Source of the DNA: Corallium rubrum
Taxonomy: Eukaryota > Cnidaria > Anthozoa > Scleralcyonacea > Coralliidae
Direction of reading: 5' to 3'
DNA: 64,000 nt
NCBI GenBank assembly: GCA_964035015.1
Contig: OZ036012.1
Span: 717,028-781,027 of the forward strand
Part shown: piece after piece, positions 1 through 11,700 of the stretch
Numbering within the stretch: the first letter of the stretch is position 1
Layout of the letters: each line of letters begins with the position of its first letter
Position numbers and translations under genes: made by a program
The notes under the pieces: generated by a model
The model's input: only the letters and a program-made list of their open reading frames with translations
Database searches by the model: none
Told to the model about the DNA's origin: nothing

Positions 1-990
1 GGGTGGTGCTAGCACAGAAAGTAGGTTAAGGTGGGTTGTTCTAGCGCAGAAAGTAGGTTAAGGTGGGTGGTGCTAGCCCAGAAAGTAGGTAAGGAAGGTT
101 GGTGGTGCCAGCCCAGAAAGTAGGTTAAGGTGAGTGGTGCTAGCACAGAAAGTAGGTTAAGGTGGGTGGTGCTAGCACAGAAAGTAGGTTAAGGTGAGTG
201 GTGCTAGCACAGAAAGTAGGTTAAGGTGGGTGGTGCTAGCACAGAAAGTAGGTTAAGGTGGGTTGTTCTAGCCCAGAAGGTAGGTTAAGGTGGGTGGCGC
301 TAGCACAGAAAGTAGCTAAGAAAGGTTGGTGGTGCCAGCCCAGAAAGTAGGTAAGGAAGGTGGGTGGTGCCAGCCCAGAAAATAGGTAGGGAAGGTGGGT
401 GGTGCTAGCCCAGAAAGTAGGTTAAGGTGGGTGGTGCTAGCACAGAAAGTAGGTTAAGGTGAGTGGTGCTAGCCCAGAAAGTAGGTTAAGGTGGGTGGTG
501 CTAGCACAGAAAGTAGGTTAAGGTGGGTTGTTCTAGTCCAGAAAGTAGGTTAAGGTGGGTGGTGCTAGCACAGAAAGTAGGTTAAGGTGAGTGGTGCTAG
601 CCCAGAAAGTAGGTTAAGGTGGGTGGTGCTAGCACAGAAAGTAGGTTAAGGTGGATTGTTCTAGCCCAGAAAGTAGGTTAAGGTGGGTGGTGCTAGCCCA
701 GAAAGTAGGTAAGGAAGGTTGGTGGTGCCAGCCCAGAAAGTAGGCAGGGAAGGTGGGTGGTGCCAGCCCAGAAAGTAGGTTAAGGTGAGTGGTGCTAGCA
801 CAGAAAGTAGGTTAAGGTGGGTGGTGCTAGCACAGAAAGTAGGTTAAGGTGGGTGGTGCTAGCACAGAAAGTAGGTAAGGAAGGTTGGTGGTGCCAGCCC
901 AGAAAATAGGTAGGGAAGGTGGGTGGTGCTAGCCCAGAACGTAGGTTAAGGTGGGTGGTGCTAGCCCAGAAAGTAGGTAGAGAAGGTGGG
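1..990. repeat. Tandem satellite, about 32-bp unit
   Basis: About 30 head-to-tail units of roughly 32 bp, with core TGCTAGCACAGAAAGTAGG followed by TTAAGGTGGG. There are two main variants (TTAAGGTG versus TAAGGAAGGT spacing, and GCTAGC versus GCCAGC). The array starts outside the window. From 990 to 1231 it decays into purine-rich sequence (GAGAAGG, AAAGTGG), which resumes at 8497. Confidence 0.93.
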
Positions 991-1330
991 TATAGAGAAG
1001 GTGGATGGAGAAAGTCGGAAAAGAAAATGGCAAAAAGTGGAAGCGAAAGTTAATAAGAAAGATGGGAAAAGATTGAAAGAGAAGATGAGAAGAGGTGGGA
1101 ATGAAAGAAGGTAAAAAAGTGGTATAGGGAAGGTAAGAAGTAGAGAAGGCGAGTAGAGAAACAGGTGGGGAAGGTGGAGAAGGTTGGCGGGAAAGGTGAA
1201 TAAGAAAGGAGAAAAGGGAAGGTGAGTGGTGGAGGTGTGCAAATCCGATCCTAATCCGAATCCGATCAGATTCGGACTAATTTTTGTATCTACTGCGCGT
1301 GCGCGAGTAGATACTATGCTGTCGTGCGTG

Positions 1331-1360
1331 CAAGTCAAGTCAAGTCAAGTCAAGTCAAGT
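1331..1360. repeat. CAAGT pentamer microsatellite (3' side of LINE)
   Basis: Six perfect CAAGT units directly abut the LINE's microsatellite tail. The same pentamer resumes beyond the LINE 5' end. Confidence 0.95.
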
Positions 1361-1383
1361 ATAGATAGATAGATAGATAGATA

Positions 1384-1850
1384 ACTTTATTTAAACACGC
1401 TTACAACGTCAACAAAAGCTGATTTCCACGATGGGCGTGTACCACTGCCCCACATATAACAGTTATACAACCGACAACTCGCGTATAACGGTTTACAATG
1501 GTTATATGTAGGTCAGTGGAGTGCACACTAAGTAAGAATAGATAATAGATAATTTATATGCTATAGTAAAAAAGTAAGTAATGGGCATGCACCACTGACC
1601 TACACATAACCATTTTAAAATTCACAGTTACATATAGGTCAGTGGAGTGTATACTAAGTAAAGAACAAATTTATATGCTATAGTAAAAAAATATAACGGG
1701 TGTGCACCACTGATCTACATGCATATAACAGTTAAACAGACCATTCACAGTTATATTATATAGGTCAGTGGAGTGCACACTAAGTAAAGAACAGATGCTA
1801 TAGGCTATTTTAAGAAGGGTCATTATTTACACATTTTATTTGCATAAAAT
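1384..1850 (-). repeat. LINE 3' UTR: tandem hairpin repeats
   Basis: There are about three copies of a 120-150 bp unit. Each unit is itself an inverted repeat: GTGCACCACTGACCTACAT ... TATAGGTCAGTGGAGTGCAC around a short AT-rich loop. The units are separated by CTATAGTAAAAAA and ACTAAGTAAAGAAC motifs. Confidence 0.8.
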
Positions 1851-4800
1851 TTATTCTAAGGTATGAGCAGCGATTTTATGTTCAAAGTATGACAGGGTCT
1901 TGCTCTCCCTAATTTCTGTGGGCAAAGAGTTCCATATAGATGCCCCATCATACATGAAACTCTTTTTCATGTTATTGGTACGAGGTTTTGGCAAACAGAC
2001 AGCCTTTGAAATATTCCGAAGATTGTAATCTGATTTTTCTTTCTTATAAGTAAAGTATTTTGTGAGACTCTTTGGTCCCATGTTATTTAAAACTTTGAAC
2101 ATGATCTTAGCTTTTGATTTTTTTCTTTGCATTTGAAGAGGCTGCCACCCCAGTGCATTTAATGCAATTTTGTGGTCTACATCATTGCTCATATTTCCTA
2201 TAATTCTAGCCGCTCTGTTATGGAGCTTCTGTAAACGCGTTGATTGAGTCGCACCAAATACATCCCACACTTCACAACAATAGTTGAAATATGGTTGAAC
2301 AAGGGCATTATAGATGGCAAGAAGAGTGTCTTTGTCAACAAATTCTCGTACATGTCGGAGAGCACCTAACCCTGATGTGATTTTCTTGCAGATATGCCCA
2401 GTATTACTTTTCCACGACAAATGTTGGTCAACAGTCACTCCCAGAGCTTTGCTTTCAAACACTTGTTTAATTGAGTTATTTTCTATACTGACATTTGGTT
2501 GTGATACATTGCTTAACATTTGTTTTGAACCGATTAACATAAATTCAGTTTTTGCTACATTCAGACTAAGTTTGTTAGCTATTAACCATTTCCTTAGATT
2601 TTCTAAGTCAGAATTCATTGCAATTTCGACATCATTTATTGTCTCACCAGATGCTGTTAAGTTTGTATCATCGGCAAACAATCGTGGTTTAGTTTCATTT
2701 AGGCATTCAGCTAAATCGTTTATGTATAATAAAAAGAATAGTGGCCCCAAGATTGAGCCCTGGGGAACACCACATTTAATTTTCCGCCCTGATGAAACAA
2801 TGCCATTTATTTGACATTTTTGGTTACGTTCTTCCAAATATGATTTTAGTAAGGATAATGCTTTCCCTTTGATTCCGTATAGCTCTAATTTTTTTAGCAA
2901 AATTTGGTGATCAACTGTATCAAAAGCCTTTTTCAGGTCTATGAATACTACTAAATTAAACAATTTTTTGTCCATATTTATATACCAACTGTTTGTACAG
3001 TCTAGTAATGCAGTTGAAGTAGAATGAAATTTACGAAAACCAAACTGATGTTCAGAAAGTAGTTCATTTTCTGTCAAGTAGTCATATAATTGATTATAGA
3101 GAATCCGTTCCATAATTTTACTTATAGCTGGCAATACTGAAATTGGCCTGTAGTTCCCAGGCAGGTTCCGATGGCCATTTTTATAAAGTGGTGTTACTCT
3201 AGCTATTTTCCATTCATTTGGAAAAGAACATAGTGTAATAGCCTGATTTAAGATGAATGTCAATGAATCTGAGATAATTGGTGATGCAATCTTAAGAATT
3301 TTATTAGAAATTTTATCAATGCCAGTAGCTTTAGCACTGCAAAGGCCATGAAGTAGTTGATAAAGTTTGTCAGTTGTTATTGGCTTGAATGCATTGAATT
3401 CTGACTCCGAACTCTTAATATAGTCCTGAAAGTTGTGATTTGAAGTATTAATTTTGCTAGCTAAATCAGGGCCTATATCAGTAAAGAAATTGTTAAAGCC
3501 GTCTGCAATGTCTTTAGTATTTGTCAGTTTATTTCCATTTATAGTAAGTTCATTTATTATTGTTGGTTTATTTTTTCTGCCTAGTAAACTATTTATTGTT
3601 TTCCAAGCTTCTTTAGGATTGAACTTTTGACCAGCAATTCTCTTGGAGTAATACTCTTTTTTAGCATTTCTTAATTCTATATTTACTTTGTTTCTGGCAT
3701 TTTTATAATTTATCCAATCCGTTTCTAGGTTTGTAACAATGGCTTTTCTTTTAATTTATCCCTCATGTTTATAAGCATTTTAACATTGCTCGTAATCCAA
3801 GGGAGTTTTTTTGATTTTACTTTTTTTTGTTGAAGTGGTGCATGCTTATCTAAGATTTCAAGGAATAATTGTTTCCAAATTTCCCACATAGTGTCTGGAT
3901 TGTCACCGAAAAAGTAAACATATTCCCAATGTTGATTAAGTAATCCATCAATGAATTTTTGATTATCAAAATTTTTCATGTTCCTAATCTCAGCAATATT
4001 TTCCTGGTTTTTTTGAGTAACATATAATTTCCGAATTCCAAATACCAAACTATGATCACTGATTCCTGTATGGATAACACCAGAATCAGAGATTTTCTTT
4101 GGTTTATTTGTAATTATGTGGTCAATGAGAGTAGATGTTGTCATGGTTACTCGAGTAGCTTCATCAATTAATTGAGATAACTGGTATACCTCAAGTAATG
4201 ATTTTAATTTTTTGGTTGGTGCATCAGAGACTGTTTTTAGCATGTCACAATTTAAATCACCAATAATGTATATCTCCTTGTCTTCATCATCCATAGCTTT
4301 GATTAAATGTTCAAATTTATCAAAAAATTCAGCTGGTGTGTTTGGCGGTCTGTAGACCGTTGTAACAAGAAATGGACGACTATGTGGTTTGCTAATTTCT
4401 ACACAAACAGCCTCTAATTCAGGGGGAATTAGATCTGACCTAATGTTATAATTAATGGAACTACGTAGGTAGATACAGACACCACCCCCATTTCTTTTAC
4501 GGTCATTCCTGACAAAATCATAACCATCCAAATCAATCATGTTATCAGTTATAGTTTCATCTAGTCTGGTTTCACTAAGACCTATTAAATCAATATGTTT
4601 GTTTGACATCGAAAATCTCATTTCATCCAATTTCTTAGTTAAACTGACAATGTTAAGAAAAGCCATCTTAAAACCTCTTTCATTTGGAATTGAATTTATT
4701 GTTTGAAACAAATCGCTACTCATATCTTTCTTATTTGGTAGAGCATTGGTATCCATTATGTCAATACTCGTACTACTGCTACTACCTACATTACTAAAAT

Positions 4801-4855
4801 CATTACAAGGTATTATTTCATCATCTCCCTGACATAGTTGAGATACGATGTCCAC
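1851..4855 (-). pseudogene. LINE ORF2 (APE endonuclease plus reverse transcriptase), one frameshift
   Basis: The ATG at 4853-4855 opens the protein inside the end of ORF1. The endonuclease domain shows LSETRLD, GDLNCD and GISDHSLV, the catalytic Glu, Asp and Asp-His. After NMRDKLKEK the frame is lost at about 3740 in an A-rich stretch, consistent with loss of one base. The following frame stays open through the pre-RT region and the RT domain (FIDLKKAFDTVDH, GVPQGSILGP, FADD) to the stop before 1851, ending in the C-terminal segment found in CR1-like elements (PKPRTNNMKKSF, WNSLPTEIR). It would be about 1,000 residues without the break, so inactivation looks recent, unless the break is an assembly error. 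Confidence 0.88.
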
Positions 4856-6411
4856 TCTTTGTTCGGTTGAGCATAAGTTCGGTGAAAAAAATGGTCTTTA
4901 TTATTATTATTTAAAGAACCTGAAACAGTGTTAGGGGTTCTAATTCTGTATGGCTTTAGGAACGAGCAGAATGCACTGCCAAGTGCCTTATCCCCCATCC
5001 AGTTCAAATGCAAATTTGAACCATTCAAAAGAGACTTACCTATGTTGGTATTATTAATGAAATTAATATTATGCTTGGAGCATAAGTTTTCTAGTAATGT
5101 ATTATAATGGGTTATTTTACTTGAATTTATTCTACCATCATACCTGGTTACTACACTTGAGACAGCAATTTTCTTAGAATGGGTTTTCACTTCCTCAATG
5201 AGATCTTCCATATTCTTTGCCACTTTCTCGGCATCATCATAGACCAAATCATTTGTGCCGACATGAAGGATGACACTGTCATACTTTCCATCAGTTTCAT
5301 TTTTAAATTTCTCTTCTATCTGTTTGATTTTTGCTCCACTGTATGAATGGCAGATTGACGCGTTTCCAGCAGCCCTTTCAATCTTCTTCCTGTCTATATT
5401 CTTGACCATTGAATCACCAATCACAAGGGTCGTTTTCTTCTCATTTTGATTTGTGGGTTTCGCTGACTTTGGGGCTTGTGTGTTCTTGGTGACATTTCCG
5501 CAGTTCTTGTTTGTTTTCTTAGGATTTGGCTTTTGGTTTGGATTATTGACTTTAGTATAACCACTCGCGATTCCCGTTTCTTCATCACTTTCAACTTCAA
5601 CAAGAACTGGAAAGCTCGTATATTCGTCATCAACGACAGTGTGCTGAAGTGGCTCGAAGCTATTTTGGAGAGAGATTGTAGATTTCTGATCATTCTGGTT
5701 ATTCGTGCTTTTTTTCTCTACGACTTTGATCCACTCGTCTTGTTTCATATCTAAAACCATCTTTATGTTTTTGTTCTCGCTTTCGAGATCTTCTACGATT
5801 GATTTTAGTTGTCGTATTTCGGCCGCCATCTTGTTTTGTTCTTCGATCAAAACTTTAGTTTGTGCTTCGGACTCAGCCGCTCGTAAAATGGCATTTTGGC
5901 TTTCTTTCACTTTCTCTTGTTTCATTTCTGAAATCAATATCAAAATTTTATTGATTTCAAGCTGATAGTATTCCCCCATGGCACTATCACAGGAGCCATT
6001 ATTTTCGTCTTCAACAACATCAGCCATGTGCTCGAGCCCTTCTTCCTCGTAAGCTTCGTTATTGACATCCTGATTCGTGTCCATCACATTGGAACAGTGT
6101 TTAAGGCTATTTACTAAATAGTTTTCTTCGTTGTCCTTGATTACGACTATCTGGTTACTACGTCCGTGCCATTTCAACATAAAATCGCGGTGAAGAAACT
6201 CTTTCGTCCCGCCAGTCGACAGCCATTTCCCACTCAATTTAATATTGCTTTTTATAAGCTCTTTGAGGCCATCGTAGTCGCCCTTCCAAAACAAATTGTC
6301 TTCGCATAGGTATAAGAAGGTAGATTTTGAAAACTCCTGGCCAACAATGCCGTTTATTTGTTTGGATATCGGACAAGATACGGAGCTACACTTATTTGCT
6401 ACATCCGCCAT
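4813..6411 (-). CDS. LINE ORF1 protein with coiled coil and SGNH esterase-like domain
   Basis: The 532-residue protein is intact. Residues about 150-235 are heptad-rich and likely coiled coil (multimerisation). Residues about 325-490 form an SGNH-hydrolase domain of the kind found in ORF1 of CR1/L2-clade LINEs: GDS at 332-334, GTND at 385-388 and the NLHLN block near 466-470. The usual D-x-x-H of the last block reads N-L-H here. A low-complexity Lys/Asn/Pro linker (290-325) joins the parts. The role is RNA binding or particle assembly in retrotransposition; whether the esterase is active is not known from sequence. Confidence 0.85.
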   Translation of the reverse strand: MADVANKCSSVSCPISKQINGIVGQEFSKSTFLYLCEDNLFWKGDYDGLKELIKSNIKLSGKWLSTGGTKEFLHRDFMLKWHGRSNQIVVIKDNEENYLVNSLKHCSNVMDTNQDVNNEAYEEEGLEHMADVVEDENNGSCDSAMGEYYQLEINKILILISEMKQEKVKESQNAILRAAESEAQTKVLIEEQNKMAAEIRQLKSIVEDLESENKNIKMVLDMKQDEWIKVVEKKSTNNQNDQKSTISLQNSFEPLQHTVVDDEYTSFPVLVEVESDEETGIASGYTKVNNPNQKPNPKKTNKNCGNVTKNTQAPKSAKPTNQNEKKTTLVIGDSMVKNIDRKKIERAAGNASICHSYSGAKIKQIEEKFKNETDGKYDSVILHVGTNDLVYDDAEKVAKNMEDLIEEVKTHSKKIAVSSVVTRYDGRINSSKITHYNTLLENLCSKHNINFINNTNIGKSLLNGSNLHLNWMGDKALGSAFCSFLKPYRIRTPNTVSGSLNNNNKDHFFHRTYAQPNKEWTSYLNYVREMMK

Positions 6412-6424
6412 TACTGAGAGAAGG

Positions 6425-6794
6425 AGTCAAGTCAAGTCAAGCAAAAAGCAAGCCAAGCCAAGCCAAGCCAAGCCAAGCCAAGCCAAGCCAAGCCAAGCCA
6501 AGCCAAGCCAAGCCAAGCCAAGCCGCTGCCAAGCCAAGCCAAGCCAAGCCAAGCCAAGCTGCTGCCAAGCCTGCCAAGCCTGCCAAGCCTGCCAAGCCAA
6601 GCCAAGCCAAGCCAAGCCAAGCCAAGCCAAGTCAAGTCAAGTCAAGTCAAGTCAAGTCAAGTCAAGTCAAGTCAAGTCAAGTCAAGTCAAGTCAAGTCAA
6701 GTCAAGTCAAGTCAAGTCAAGTCAAGTCAAGTCAAGTCAAGTCAAGTCAAGTCAAGTCAAGTCAAGTCAAGTCAAGTTAAGTTAAGTTAAGTTA
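6425..6794. repeat. AAGCC/AAGTC pentamer microsatellite (5' side of LINE)
   Basis: About 74 pentamer units: first CAAGT, then CAAGC with CTGC interruptions, then a long uniform CAAGT run ending in TTAAG. Open frames in it are artefacts of the repeat. Confidence 0.97.
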
Positions 6795-7759
6795 ACAAAA
6801 GAATGCCTTTGGAGCCAATCAAAACATAGAATTAAACGATTGACTGATCACCGCCGAAGCCAAAATTGTAAACCAAGTACTTCATGTAAGTAAATGCTAT
6901 GACAGCATGGAGCAAAATCAGTTCAAGGAGCGAGAATATTTATTTCAAGATTAGAAGTTTTTTGGTAAGTATTTTAAGTCTGAATCGTAGTCCATTTTTA
7001 AACGTGATGTACTATAGACGTTGTTGGAATGACGATAAGTTTTTGAAAGCCTCTTAATAGTCTTTGGACAATCTATTATTCAGACGAGGCCATTTATATG
7101 GCCAACATGTTTACACAATTTAATACATGTATTCAGCAGTCTGATCGAGGTTTGTAAACTGACAAGGCTGCGCATTGCTGATCCTAAGAAAACAAAACTA
7201 GCTTCATGATCAAGCAAGAATGTGCAAAGCCTGCGGTAGTCCACGAGCGGAATTATTATGCTATTAAGTAACATATGTACAATAGTCAAATGTCAGTGAC
7301 AGGCTATGTAGAGAGTGTGAAACCGAAACGGCAAGTCTTTATATTTATAATGGGGTAATTAAGTTGTATGCTGCAGTTGTCAAATATTTATTCTACCTTT
7401 TACAGCATGCATGCATATAGAGTCTACGTCTACTCTTGAGTCTTGAAGAATAATTAATGTATAGTTGCTAAGTTGCTTTCATAATTTTGATGACAATTGC
7501 TGGAGATCTTCGTTCAAACTTCATTATTTCTAAACTTTACAGCAGTCATACTTCAGATGCTTGTTATCTCAAACGATTTTCCTTTACTTACCAACTGGAT
7601 TCCATTGTTATTTGACAAATTGTTGCAACAAAGTTATTTAAATACTTTAGTCAAATTTTGTGAGTTATTGGTGTATTAAAATTTGATTGGCCTACTAAAC
7701 AATAACCATACTTTATTACCATAGGTTTTAAATAGTACCATAGCTATAATAGTCAAGCC
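6795..7759. other. Internal part of the inferred hAT-like element, no recognisable gene
   Basis: AT-rich sequence with short open frames only. I see no conserved domain, RNA gene or clear repeat. Confidence 0.5.
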
Positions 7760-7960
7760 ATTATCACACTGCCTCTCACCACGAGGACCAAAGTAAAGCC
7801 CAGTTTGATTGAGTTGGTATTTGAATGGGTGACCATGCACGTATCTGCATGGGCTTGGGACTCATGGTTCTGTGCTGGTTATGAGTAGAGTTGTTAGTGC
7901 TCAAGCTCCTGTGCTTTGCTGGCTTTACTCTGAGTTCCTTTCTTAAGGTAAAAACACAGC
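7760..7960 (+). mobile_element. Degenerate 5S-rRNA-derived SINE
   Basis: Contains CACTGCCTCTCACCA and a 5S internal-promoter-like segment GGTATTTGAATGGGTGACC, then GGGCTTGGGACT and TCCTGTGC. This is the same order as the better preserved copy at 59105-59430. Confidence 0.65.
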
Positions 7961-8496
7961 ACGGCCAGCATCGACAAAAATCGCCTTGTTCAGCTCTGAA
8001 TGCAACATCACTACAAGTCACCATAGTAGCTATAGGCATGATTGAACGCAGTAGATACATGATACGTCTAGACATGCCTATTTTTTATACGTTTGGATCG
8101 AATTTTGTACATTTTTAGCCGCATTAGATTCACTGTTGTCATTGTTTTTGTCACAAAATTAACAAATTCACTAGTTGTATGCACGTTGCACAATATATGA
8201 AGGCTATTATTACATAAGATTATTATTGTATATTAGTTTTCTTAAATTTATTTTGTTCACTGGTTTTCTTTTCGGAAAGTTTGCGCAACTATTGCAACAT
8301 ATATCCGGTGTTTTAATTTTTTCCAGTTGGATCGGACTACAATTTTATGGCTTCGGATCGGATCGGATTTTAGCAGCTGTTTTCGGATCCTATCGGACTA
8401 CGATTTCATGGCTCAGTTCGGATTCGATTCGGATTGACAGTTTAGGCAAACACTCGGATTGTAGGGGGTCAATCCGACCCGACGCACACCTTTATT

Positions 8497-8688
8497 GAGT
8501 AGGTAAGATAAGGGTAAGTATCGATAAGAGCTGAGTAGGAAAGACTAGAAAGAAGATAGGTAGGAAAAATGAGAAGAGAATGTGGGAAGGGAAAGTGGGC
8601 AGGGAGATACTGGGGATAAATGATATGTACTGGCTATGAAGATACTGTAGATAGTTAAAAGAACGATGGGTAAAACATCAACACATAC
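8497..8688. repeat. Purine-rich continuation of the left satellite flank
   Basis: GAGTAGGTAAGATAAGGG-type sequence resembling 990-1231 and lying just beyond the right end of the inferred hAT-like element. It precedes the CaMKII linker exon. Confidence 0.6.
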
Positions 8689-8720
8689 CTTCTTCTTACC
8701 GGATGAGGACTGCGCTCTCA
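8689..8720 (-). CDS. CAMK2: CaMKII variable-linker microexon
   Basis: The 32-nt exon has a strong polypyrimidine tract before TTTCCAG and a GTATGT donor. Joined in phase to exon 12 it encodes [11 protein letters not shown]. Serine- and lysine-rich microexons in this position are typical of the alternatively spliced CaMKII linker. It is shorter and less conserved than the kinase exons, so the call rests on splice signals, phase and position. Confidence 0.78.
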
Positions 8721-11700
8721 CTGGAAAAAAAACACACACAACGCAAGTCAAAAAGTAATTCGATTCCAAGTTGATAATTTGATTCAGACTACATTTAAGT
8801 TTGTACGTAAGTATGAAACGATGAAACGAATGAAAAAAAAAAGCATTAGTTTTTACTCTCTGACTCCAAAACCGGCCCCTTGGTTATTTTATTCTGTCTA
8901 ACACCAGAGTATTTTACTTGCCAAGTAAAAACCTCCAGTAGTCAAAGGGTTAATAAGGGGGTGTTTATTATATAGAGGCGAGTCAGTCCGGGTACCCGAA
9001 CTTACTAGCCCGCTTTGCCAAAATCTCGCTTATGCTGTTATTTCTTGTTAATTTTCATCTTGTGTTTATATGAGAGCCGAGCCAGCCCGCCTAGCGGAGA
9101 CCTCGCTTTGTGAGACCAAGATTTTGGTTACACGGGCTGGATTTTTCCCATGTAAGCACGATTGACCTGGCTAGCTCGCCTATCTGGGCTGGCATTAAAA
9201 GCTTCATACACGCGACAAAGGTAGTTTTTATCAGTTTTTTCCCAACATATTAACAATTCACAAATTCTGCTTGTTCATGTACAGTTCGTATTTAAAACAA
9301 TGAGGACTTCGTGTCTTACCAGAACTGATAAATTACGCAATTAGCACAAGCAAGCAGGCCCGGCTAGGCGAGCTAGCCCTTCTCATGTAAACACAATAAA
9401 AATCATCTCGGCAAAGCGAGCTAGCTTGGGTACCCAAGACAGAAGGGTTTAATGATTTTTCTCGGCATAGAAAAAATGAAAGTTTAAAAAATGAAAAAGA
9501 AAGATGAGAACACCAACCTTACCTATAAAAAACGAATCTTTCAACAATCATTGTTATATAGCTAGAGTTTCACTGGATACAACGATGACTGTCATTGGTT
9601 GGTTTGTGGTCACATGACCTTAGCTAAATTTCAATGTCTACCGAGCGGGCAATAATTGAGAACTTATTACCTGCTCGGTCAATAAGTTTTCAATTGTTGC
9701 CCACTTGTCCGCTAGAACTTTGAACTCTTCACGGCATCCTATAAACAAAAGCTTGTTTGGTACGAAAAAAAGAATATTTGTAGGTCTTCAAAGCATGTGT
9801 GAAGATTAACTGAAGAAAGGTATTGCTGTTCTTTTGTTCTGAAACGTATATTTGTTTGGTTGAAGTGAAATTACGGAGCCAGGCGAAATGTTTTGGTAAG
9901 TCTTAGCGTTTGTCTTTCGTGTACTTTCCCTTGATAAACGTCGAAATTATTCAGCGAAACTCAAGCTATATAACAAAACACTTAATGTCTACTCCCTCGG
10001 GAAACAGTTTTATTTTCCCTCGAGTCTCGATGTTTCCCTCGACTTCGTCTCGGGAAAAATCAAGACTCTCGGGAAAACAAAACTAACTGTTTCCCTCGGG
10101 AGCAGACATAAAGTGTATATTATTCTCTCGAACATTCAAAAGCGTTTCAAAAACTCAGTAGAAATAAGCGAAATATCTTATATTTCTTTTATAAAATAAT
10201 CCGTAAAAGCTCTTTTCGACTGCAATTCAGCAGCCGAAGTTAGGAAAATATTTATATAATTTTCCAAGCAAGGGTTGGCATTTCTAATAGAAATCCGTTA
10301 CACAAAATTAGTCCTATGTTAGTGTTAAATTTCAATTGTCTGTTATTAAGTTTTAAATTTTTCGCTAATTTCTTTTTTGAAGTGGCGACCTCTTTACGTA
10401 TTTGGTTTAAGAAATGTTTATGGAATGACTTTACAAAAGCGTTTAGTATCAAATTTACATTAAAGACTGCATAAATTATTAGAAAAATTAATACATATAT
10501 TAAAGTATACGGATCCTAATTTTTTAATCAAATTACTACAATAAATTATGCTAAATTTACTAACTGTAAATAATTTAATAATTATTGGGCAATTATTTTA
10601 CTGACATTAAAATAAATTTCATAAATCATTTTAATTACTGAAATTAAGGTCTTCATTAAGGTTTGCAGGGTCATTTCGGTAAAGCGCTCTCAATTAATCA
10701 GAATTTATGCCACAAAAATAAAATAGATATCGTTAGAAAGATATTAATTTGTGGAATACTAACTTCTTATTAACCGAACGCGAGGTCTTTACAGAGAAAT
10801 GTCGGACCGAGGTCTTTTTGGTACAGACCGAGCCCGTAGGGCGAGGTTGGTACACAAAGACCGAGGTCTGATATTTCTCTGTAAAGACCGAGCAAGCGAG
10901 GTTAATAAAAAGTTTATTATATGGTATTTTGAAACAACAAACCTTACATTTATACCTTGTTATGATACGTACTTTAGTCAGTTTAGTGTGACCTCGAGCG
11001 TGTGACATAAACTCATCGTTTTCAATGTTGTTGCTTTTGTTGTCATCGCTTTCGGACTCCTAAACTCGCTTCCAGATTGCTCTCGTCCCAATCATACATA
11101 ATTTAGTCCTCAGGTTGTTGAATTCACAAAATTCTTGCGGTTTTCTTTCGTTGTTTAGTTGCAAACAACATGGCTGACAATATCCGTAATCGACCGGTCG
11201 ATTACGGAAAATAATCGACCGGCACGTGACACGTCTCGGCCAATGAGAACACACGATTTCAACGGAAGTAACTTGTGCCATATAATAAAATGTTGTATTT
11301 GATTTTGCTATAAAACACAAGCCAATAATAGCTGTGAATTTTTCAAGTAAAACCAGAGGTCTTCACTCGGGGCGACTTAAGAATAAAGTTCAAAACTTTT
11401 TTTCGCAGTTCGATTCCGAGATAAATTTCCATCAAAACGGTGTCAGCGGGCTTTTTATTTATTTATTTATTGCCTGGTTTCGATTTTTATGACTTATCTT
11501 GCCCGAATGTTGGTCGAAAAACAGCATTTTCGAATTTGGTCGTCAATAAAATCAGCCAAACTCGACATACCAAAAAAGGCTGACACCGTTTTAATGGAGA
11601 TTTATCTCGAAATTAAACTGCAAAAAAGATTTTGAACAAATAAAACGCTTTGTACTTGAGTTGCCCCGAGTGAAGCCCTCTGCTTTTAATTAAAATAATT

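Larger units (their letters stand above)
1361..6424 (-). mobile_element. CR1/L2-like non-LTR retrotransposon, nearly full length
   Basis: The element reads right to left: ORF1 (6411-4813), ORF2 (4855-1851), a 3' UTR built of hairpin repeats (1850-1384) and a CTAT-type microsatellite tail (1383-1361). ORF1 and ORF2 overlap by 43 nt. CAAGT pentamers lie just outside both ends (1331-1360 and from about 6425), so the target was probably a CAAGT microsatellite. One frameshift in ORF2 is the only break I found in the coding part. Confidence 0.9.
1232..8496. mobile_element. Inferred non-autonomous hAT-like insertion in the satellite
   Basis: The left border reads AGGTGTGCAAATCCGATCC and the right border, reverse-complemented, AAAGGTGTGCGTCGGGTCGG. 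Both ends have subterminal clusters of TCCGA/CGGAT. The purine-rich flank seen before 1232 resumes after 8496, as expected if the whole block was inserted into satellite-derived DNA. An 8-bp GAGT-rich target duplication is possible but imperfect. No transposase is visible. It hosts a LINE and a 5S-type SINE. Confidence 0.6.

Noticed and set aside
1-990. CRISPR-like regular repeats
   Set aside because: Units are contiguous with no unique spacers, and the rest of the window is animal nuclear DNA.
2314-2814. 166-codon frame on the plus strand
   Set aside because: Antisense shadow of the LINE reverse transcriptase.
10970-11010. Exon-like segment with AG/GT borders near TTTAGTCAGTTTAG
   Set aside because: No conserved peptide, inside a nested inverted-repeat element.
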